Assembly (NCBI GenBank): GCA_022496185.1
Contig: WTXG01000008.1
Coordinates: 186,001-250,000 of the forward strand
Reading direction: 5' to 3'
DNA length: 64,000 nucleotides
From: Multifurca ochricompacta
Lineage: Eukaryota; Basidiomycota; Agaricomycetes; Russulales; Russulaceae
The notes under the pieces were generated by a model that was not told where the DNA came from, did not search any database, and saw nothing but the letters and a program-made list of their open reading frames with translations. A program made the position numbers and the translations under genes. Positions 57,817-64,000 of the stretch are shown piece by piece (within the stretch, counting starts at the first letter, position 1; each line of letters opens with the position of its first letter).

Positions 57817-60344
57817 CGTATACCTTCCGGAATTTAGTCACCCCTTAATGGCGTTTTAAAAGCGCTTTAGCTATTTCGACCCAGAGGCGAAATCACATTG
57901 AGAAGTCGGTGGACAGGATGATGCATTTGTTGACAGCCTTGTAAGTTGATGCACGATGTTGCCTATTATGGCGGTCGTACTTGCATCTCCGGGCGGAAGA
58001 AACACCTGCGTTCATAATTTCACTATCTGTGCCGAATGGAGCCGAACCCCAGTCGATGTGGCCGTAACTTACTCATTAATGTGATCAACAGGTGGAGCAA
58101 AGATGCATCATTTCCTAGATTTTCCAGCCAGCAAGAATTCAACCTGTACTTTGACATGTGATAAGTATATCGGAGGTTCCCTATGGATGGACAGACATTG
58201 ACATTCTAATTAAACTGACCTTTATCTCGTGCTACATTGAGGCTCATGGTGCATTCAAATGGATGTATTGGTACATTCAAGTCCTTTGCTTTGTTGCTCG
58301 AGTGCAATTGGGCAATCCCGGATCTGTCTTTAACCTAGATCCATAGTGCCAGCATCGACAAGTTTGAAGTTTGAGGCTTTAATTGAGTGTGTGTTGGCAA
58401 ACACTCGGGCATCTGAAGTCGCGGTCGCGGTAACAGCTCTCGAGCCGCCAAGGGCTACAGGCAAAAGCCAACCCACCGCCACGTGGGCGAGATACATGAT
58501 AAATGATATCGTGGGTGTTCATTTGAGACGTGCGCGACCCAAGGTATCAATAGCGCCAATGAAGCCACCTTCAAGTTTCAACTTCACAATTTATCGTTCT
58601 TGATTACTTATGATTCGTTCGGTTACTTTTGGAGTAACTCTCCATGCCTCTTGTGATTCATGTTGGTTGTGAGTTCTGTAATGTTCACCTACCAACTTCT
58701 CATTATCGGGCAAATTGTAATCCTGAGTCCTGAAAAGCGAGAACCACGCATTCTGATAGTCTCGGTGTCATAATCTCGGCGCACATTCCGACTCGCTCCG
58801 CGGGCGAATTGCCGTGACATACCTTGTGATTGAAGACCAATGCGAAAGATTTCGGACGATGTAGTGTAGCCATAATCATATGCTCTGAGTCACCCACCAA
58901 ATACACAGCCACGAGCCTTGCGCCAACTAATGAAGAACCGCGGGGTGCACGACGTTTAGTTATAGTCTAATTCAATAGAGCGCGGACGTGGGTTCGAGCG
59001 CGAGGTCCAAATTTAACAATGCTGGCAGACGTCATGGCAGAAGACTTAAATGGGGGGAAGGAGTTATTACCTCAAGGAATAAAAGTGAAAACGGTGCCTA
59101 TTCTGCAACTCCATTAAGAAAGCTACGCTCCAACCCAAATTTCCTACCGACCACCGACCAGAACTCGGAGCTTGAGCACATTGCACGCGGCGATAGGTAT
59201 GCTGCACATTTCCCAAAGCACCGTTGTAATCTCGTTTGGAATCCCTAATCTGCCCCTTCTCCGATACCCTCGGTGCCGAATCCGCTATTTCATGCGACCA
59301 TGTAGCGTTGCTATCTAGGACACGTCAAAACATGCTGTTGAGGGACTTTTCTCAGTGGCGATATTGGTGTTCTTCGCGACGGCGGGATTCGTCCGCCGCA
59401 GCAGGAATAAATGGCATCAAGGCACAGGCAGGAATTAGCAGTGGCGACGCCCGCTTTCTTGACACATCTATTGGAATGCTCATGCGGACAATTCCGGAGG
59501 AAATGTTTCGGAAATGATTGATTTATAGCCGATTTTCTTCGACTGATTGGCTGTCTATTCGAGTATAAAATCGAAAAGTATCAGCGGAGGTATTACGCCT
59601 GCCAGATAGGAATATCACTACGTTGGCCCCAGAGGAGATCGCAACCAGCCGGACCTTCATAGCAGGAATATTACTAGACGATGAATAATCAGTTGAAGTA
59701 GTGTCCATTCCATAGAGTCATCTATCGAAACCCTCCCGACTCGCTCCCATAGCCATGGCTAGCACGCTTTAACCCACTGGGTGGGGTGGTGTCGCTGAAC
59801 AAAAGGGCGACTAAAAAATACACGGCCGAAGATATGAGCATCTCTTCGCATGTCGGTGTACAAGTCTTGCAATTGCACTCAGACTTTCTGGAATCTGATG
59901 AGTGCCAGCCAGTGCCAGAACAGTAGTAGAGAAGAATCATGTGATCAATTAGTAAGCAGAATAGAGTGCATTATGTAAGCCACTTAATGGATGGGAACCG
60001 ACCCGAATAAGATCGTATGTTTGCGAGTCGAGATCTGGCCATTCAGGCATGGCCCCCCATTTGGTGACTTACTGTTGGTCTCATCAGCGAGGAAAATATT
60101 GAGCATGGAACATGTTTTACAAGGCCCCTTGTAGTTACAAGCATATGAAGGTATAAATAAGTCAGTGAAACAGTATAAAGACGTATCTCGTCACTTTCAT
60201 TACTCGATGTTCAACAACAACTGCGCAAATCACAAGTAGGAAAACGGAAGCAAACAGGAGCAAAAAAGGGGAGGGATAAAAAGGACATTTCTGAATAACT
60301 GTTCTTACTAACAAGTTCACTCGATGCCCGTAGTGACTTCGTCT
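57817..60344. other. Gene-poor region
   Basis: 2.5 kb with scattered short open frames only. A plus-strand frame at 59236-59517 and others near 58350-58600 have no recognisable content or splice-supported extensions. No transposon ends, LTRs or RNA genes were seen. Confidence 0.45.
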
Positions 60345-61430
60345 TCACGCGTTCTTCTCCAGCGTATTTACCGTTTCCTCTAGCTCCCTTATACGATTCC
60401 TCAGCAAGGCTACCAAGTGCCGTTGTATCCTTCTGATGAGGGGTGGTTTCCGTGAGGAAGCTTGAATTGTCTGCTATGGGGTTATCTGATGATGCAGAAG
60501 TACCACTCCCGGTAAGTAGGGAATCGAAATTGCTATCCCTGTTCTCGATTGGCCTTTTACTGACGTGCTCGGTAAAACATGCATTTCCTTGGGGACAGAT
60601 CTTGCGCTACCGTTCATCCCTGGGTCCCTGCTAACCCCGTTGGAGGTTTCAAGAGCGGAATTCTGAACCACGCCCAAGGCGGGGAGTAGCCTGACTAGAA
60701 TTATATGCCTGCAGATGTGTGAAGTCAACTGGCAAATAATTGGCTGAGATGTTGCACCTGAGGGACTTTGCCCGATTAACACTCCTAACAAAGACAAACG
60801 GGATCCTGGACTTCACAATGGTAGTGTACCGCTTGAATAGTCCAACGGTTAAGCGGGCGATGGCTACTTCAAAGACATGGTGAAGTTTACTCAAACGATG
60901 TGAGGGTGCACTTACTAAGGTATACCATGTCACAACTACCACCAAATGATACAACATGACTAGCCAGCCAAACAAGAGCTCTTGAACACGTCTCAAGTGC
61001 ATCTGGAATTCTTCGAAATCATCCGGAGACTCCTGAATGCGTCTCCGGAGGTCCCCGTTGTGGGCAATTGCGGTATAAAGGCCTGGTAAGTAGCCACTCC
61101 CTAAGGCGAACGATCTAGTAGGTGGGATGTAACTATTATGAGCCTTGGAAGTAGGTTTGGTCACACCCTGAAAGACGTGTAAGGAAAATGTCGGCCAGTG
61201 GCAGCATGAGACTCACACCAGTGGGTGTTGCAAGAGGAGATTTACTATGATGACCTGAGGTTTCCGGAACATGCGGAGGGACCGCGGACTCATCCTGATG
61301 TGGGGAGACAGCAATGCTGGATTGTGTTCGCTCTAGTTTTTACGATAGCCCAATGAGACTCTTTGAAACGGAACCGTCATAGTACCGGTGGTAGGATGGG
61401 CTGTTGACGCGAATAGGTGGGAGAGCTGCA
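60345..61430 (-). CDS. Unknown protein C with a membrane helix and C-terminal coiled coil
   Basis: Exons that splice in phase read STAHPTTERTQSSIAVSPHQ with VPETSGHHSKSPLATPTGGV, then AHNSYIPPTRSFALGSGYLP and RRIQESPDDFEEFQMHLRRV. A strongly hydrophobic helix follows (LLFGWLVMLYHLVVVVTWYT), then basic RYTTIVKSRIPFVFVRSVNR and HIILVRLLPALGVVQ, a Ser-rich linker, and a Leu-zipper-like end RHLVALLRNRIRELEETVNT ending LEKNA with the stop at 60345-60347. Introns fall near 61160-61212, 60829-60921, 60713-60760 and 60471-60565. The 5' end is unresolved and could lie upstream of 61430 (to about 61671). No family was recognised. It is likely membrane-anchored. Confidence 0.55.
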
Positions 61431-63196
61431 AACCTAAGATACGGAAGCCTACCGAATTGGATGATTTCCACGTAATATTTGAGTTCGGTGAAGCTATGGA
61501 CGTCCCTCTTCCAGTGCTGATGCATGACCCACGGGGAGTGTAAACTGGAATGAAACAGTGCGTTCTGGAGGAGCTTTTAAACCAATTGATCAAGCCTCGA
61601 CATGATCCATGCCGGAATTCGACCGGGAGAGGGGGGCACAACGCGGTTAGCTCCTCACGAACAAGGTGCAATATTATTTAGCCACAAATAGGTCATCAGT
61701 AATAGGAGAGCTTTCCTCCTAAATCCCCAGCCAGCAGGACGAGCTCTCCCAACAGCAGAGGCTTTATTCCATTATTTGATTTGCAGATACCGGAGGTACA
61801 GGAACCAGCGGCACCCGTCAGTGGGTCCATCAAATGCTCGGAATAAGCGCCAGAATCTAGAGGAGGGGAGATATTGATGGAATTCATCGAAGCGATTCAA
61901 GCCTCCATGTGACCGTGCCCAGGGAATGACGGACGGCGAAGGAAGCTGCCCGTCGCGAGGGCCATGGATGGCGCTCTTGGCGGGGCGAATGGTCCCCGCC
62001 TTTGACTCAAAAACAAACATTCTCCCCCCTCCCTTCTTTCGGCCAAAAAGCAGATCATCTTGACTGGCGGAGCCTGCACCATATATGATGCACTTTTCAT
62101 TGCGTCTGGCGCCTTAGCTTGATTCTCACACCCTTTTCTTGGACTGCATGTCACAGGGATCGGGGTCTAAATGAGCGACTGAGTGGAGCTGAGCTAATGG
62201 GGGCGTTTTCCACGAAACTTTCGACCCTTGCACAGATTTTCACTGATAAACTACCCGCACCTTCCGCTGCGAGAATGGTTGCCTCTATCCAATGATTTCG
62301 GATTTGTGAGGGGTATGCAAGTCAGTGCCACATGCCCCGGTTCTGGAGCAATTCTGTATGTATTAGCAGAGAAAACATACAAGCAGAACAATAAAGCCGA
62401 TTGGGACCGAGGAAATGGGGTTGAGGCGCCTCATAAGATATCCACATGATTAGAGAGACAGAGCCGAGTAGCTCGGAGATCGATCCACTCTTGAGTCGGT
62501 AGGTCGTCATGAATGATGGCGTGACTCGAATGTTTGCATGTTCTCGCGTGGTTGAGGGACGGTTTGGATTTACAAGGGAAATCACGTGGATTGCGTGACG
62601 TGGGACCAGACTCGAGAAAATAAAGTGGAACGGGGCCAGAAGGTTGGTGGATAGTCCACTCGAACGCAGGCACCTACTCGCTACAATCAGAGCTCAGCTC
62701 GGATGAGATGAGGATAAAGAGACAGGTCGTATGTCACTTTCCATACACTCTCTGTATGACGAGATTAGACAGTGCTCATGTTAATCAGGATTTTCCACCT
62801 GATTTTACGTGACGTGCGACTTGATTGGCGATACCCCTCGGTACTCTCAAGGATAAGCTTTTTCTTTTCCCTTCTTCTCCTTCACTGCGCCATTGTTCTA
62901 GCTATGTCTCGATTCCAAGACAGCGTCCTCAACGCCTTACTGATTACCCAGACGCCATATCTGAAGACCCTTCAAGGAGGTTCCACATAGTACGACGTCA
63001 TCTCTAGTTTATCTATTTAAACAGACTCCTGCGAGATATGGTCGGCCAGTTTCGAGCTCTTGTTATATCTGGTGCTTGTTTTAGTCAGGAATCCATTGCT
63101 TTTCACTGTCATATCCTGCGTATAAGTATAAGACAGTCGTCTTCATCATCAGAACTCATTGGAACATCTGATCTCTTGTCAATTCCGCAGAACGGT
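61431..63196. other. Gene-poor region near right edge
   Basis: No recognised gene. The left ~240 bp may hold a 5' exon of protein C. A plus-strand reading near 62904-62988 (MSRFQDSVLNALLITQTPYL) begins with an ATG after a CT-rich tract and could be a first exon, but it connects to nothing recognisable. Confidence 0.35.
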
Positions 63197-63258
63197 GTAA
63201 GGATGGCTCGGGCGTTGAGCATGAAACAGCCAGCTATCGCCTCTCCTGAATTAGAGCA
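63197..63258. repeat. Direct repeat, left copy
   Basis: A ~51-nt block beginning GTAAGGATGGCTCGGGCGTT recurs at 63920 with about four mismatches. It is followed by CTGAATTAGAGCA, which is also shared. This copy lacks the ~17-nt insert present in the right copy. Both copies can be read as VRMARAL-x-MK-x-PAIASP. Confidence 0.75.
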
Positions 63259-63919
63259 CTTATGATCTAGTTTTGAATATCTTATCATTTGTATTCCGGG
63301 CCGTATGCCCGTTCATTCCTTACCCCGTCTTAATTGCCAGGTTTTCACCTCTCCGTGCCTGGCTTCATCTAACTTGACTTCCTTCAACCCTAATTCACCC
63401 TCTTTCTGCTTCATAACTAGGTTTCTCTGCAAGTATTTAAAGGTACATACAATGCTTGTAGTAGATCAGCCAGTGAGCTACTGGAAGCAGAAATCAAACG
63501 GCATTTCTCTCTCTTTATCTTTCTTTTTGTGTGCTAAAGAACTTCTTGACGACATTGAGCGCAAAGGTCAAACGGAACCAACAAGCAGCGATTTCCTCGA
63601 ATTCAAGCACGATACGTTTACATTCGATTTAGTTATCTTAAAAGGGTGCGCTCTCTTCTCTCTTTTCTCTCTCTCTCACTATCCAGGGAATACTTTGCCT
63701 CGCACTCACTGTGGATCGGATCCGTACAACAGTACCAAGCAGCTACACTCGGCGTAGCATACACAATTAAGCACTCTCTACACCTTAGATATAGACTTCC
63801 TGGGCTACAAGTACCTAAGAAGAATTTATGGCCAGCGTCATGTCTCTCATCAACCTATGTCCAGGTTTCAATTGAAAATTCTCTTATGTCTGTTGTATAG
63901 GTGTGCGTTGATCACTGCT
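63259..63919 (+). other. Possible exons of an unrecognised gene
   Basis: An open plus-strand stretch includes LVVDQPVSYWKQKSNGI and, after a T-rich possible intron, ELLDDIERKGQTEPTSSDFL with EFKHDTFTFDLVIL. This charged run looks more coding than its surroundings, but no family is recognised. The gene, if real, may run past the right edge. Confidence 0.25.
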
Positions 63920-64000
63920 GTAAGGATGGCTCGGGCGTTGGGCATGAAACCTCCAGCTATCGCTTCTCCTCTCCTTCGTTACTATCCCTGAATTAGAGCA
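63920..64000. repeat. Direct repeat, right copy, reaches window end
   Basis: This is the second copy of the block at 63197. It carries an extra CTCCTTCGTTACTATCC between the two shared parts and ends exactly with CTGAATTAGAGCA at the last base, so the repeat may continue outside the window. Confidence 0.7.

Noticed and set aside
58979..59015. GTGGGTTCGAGC, like a tRNA T-arm
   Set aside because: The flanking bases do not pair into a T-stem and no acceptor or anticodon arm can be drawn.
59236..59517. Plus-strand 93-codon open frame in the gene-poor region
   Set aside because: Mixed composition, no recognisable motif, no supporting exons on either side.
1..64000. CRISPR arrays, prophage, insertion sequences, LTR retrotransposons, bacterial operons
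   Set aside because: No regularly spaced repeats, terminal repeats, integrase, reverse transcriptase or transposase motifs were seen. The introns and gene families are fungal.

Overview
The window is nuclear DNA from a filamentous basidiomycete, most likely a mushroom-forming Agaricomycete. Genes sit close together on both strands. They are cut by many introns of about 45-70 nt with GT..AG (three times GC..AG) borders, and the proteins have basidiomycete-type architectures. No bacterial, viral, CRISPR, tRNA, rRNA or intact transposon feature was found.

Left part (0-10 kb): the 3' end of a Pro/Ser/Gln-rich protein runs off the left edge. It is followed by a gene-poor gap, an NRPS-independent (IucA/IucC-type) siderophore synthetase on the minus strand, NPR3 of the SEACIT/GATOR1 complex on the plus strand, and a FRA10AC1-family splicing protein on the minus strand. 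Middle part (10-33 kb): an AVT3-type vacuolar amino-acid transporter, a cytochrome b5-acyl-CoA dehydrogenase fusion, a YOR1-like ABCC transporter, a DBP6/DDX51 DEAD-box helicase, a Myb/SANT-like protein, an ankyrin-repeat protein and the mRNA exporter MEX67. Then (34-45 kb): an AT-hook/SANT-like protein, the HOPS subunit VAM6/VPS39, a Ser-rich unknown and a secreted type-B carboxylesterase.

Right part (45-64 kb): a Ser/Pro-rich unknown, two tandem wax-synthase-like MBOAT acyltransferases (one damaged, one intact), and two minus-strand membrane proteins (A and B) that share an unusual motif and look like paralogues. Further right is one more unknown membrane/coiled-coil protein. The last 2.5 kb is largely gene-free except for a near-perfect direct repeat at the right edge.

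Two themes stand out. First, NPR3, AVT3 and VAM6 all belong to vacuole/TORC1 amino-acid biology, although this may be coincidence. Second, the 50.3-57.8 kb block pairs two neutral-lipid acyltransferases with two undescribed hydrophobic/amphipathic proteins and could be a lipid-body cluster.

Many conserved genes are broken by single missing bases, usually in short homopolymers, while neighbouring genes are intact. This looks more like residual long-read consensus error than decay, so exon models crossing those points are reconstructions. Exon borders were read by eye from splice signals and protein continuity.
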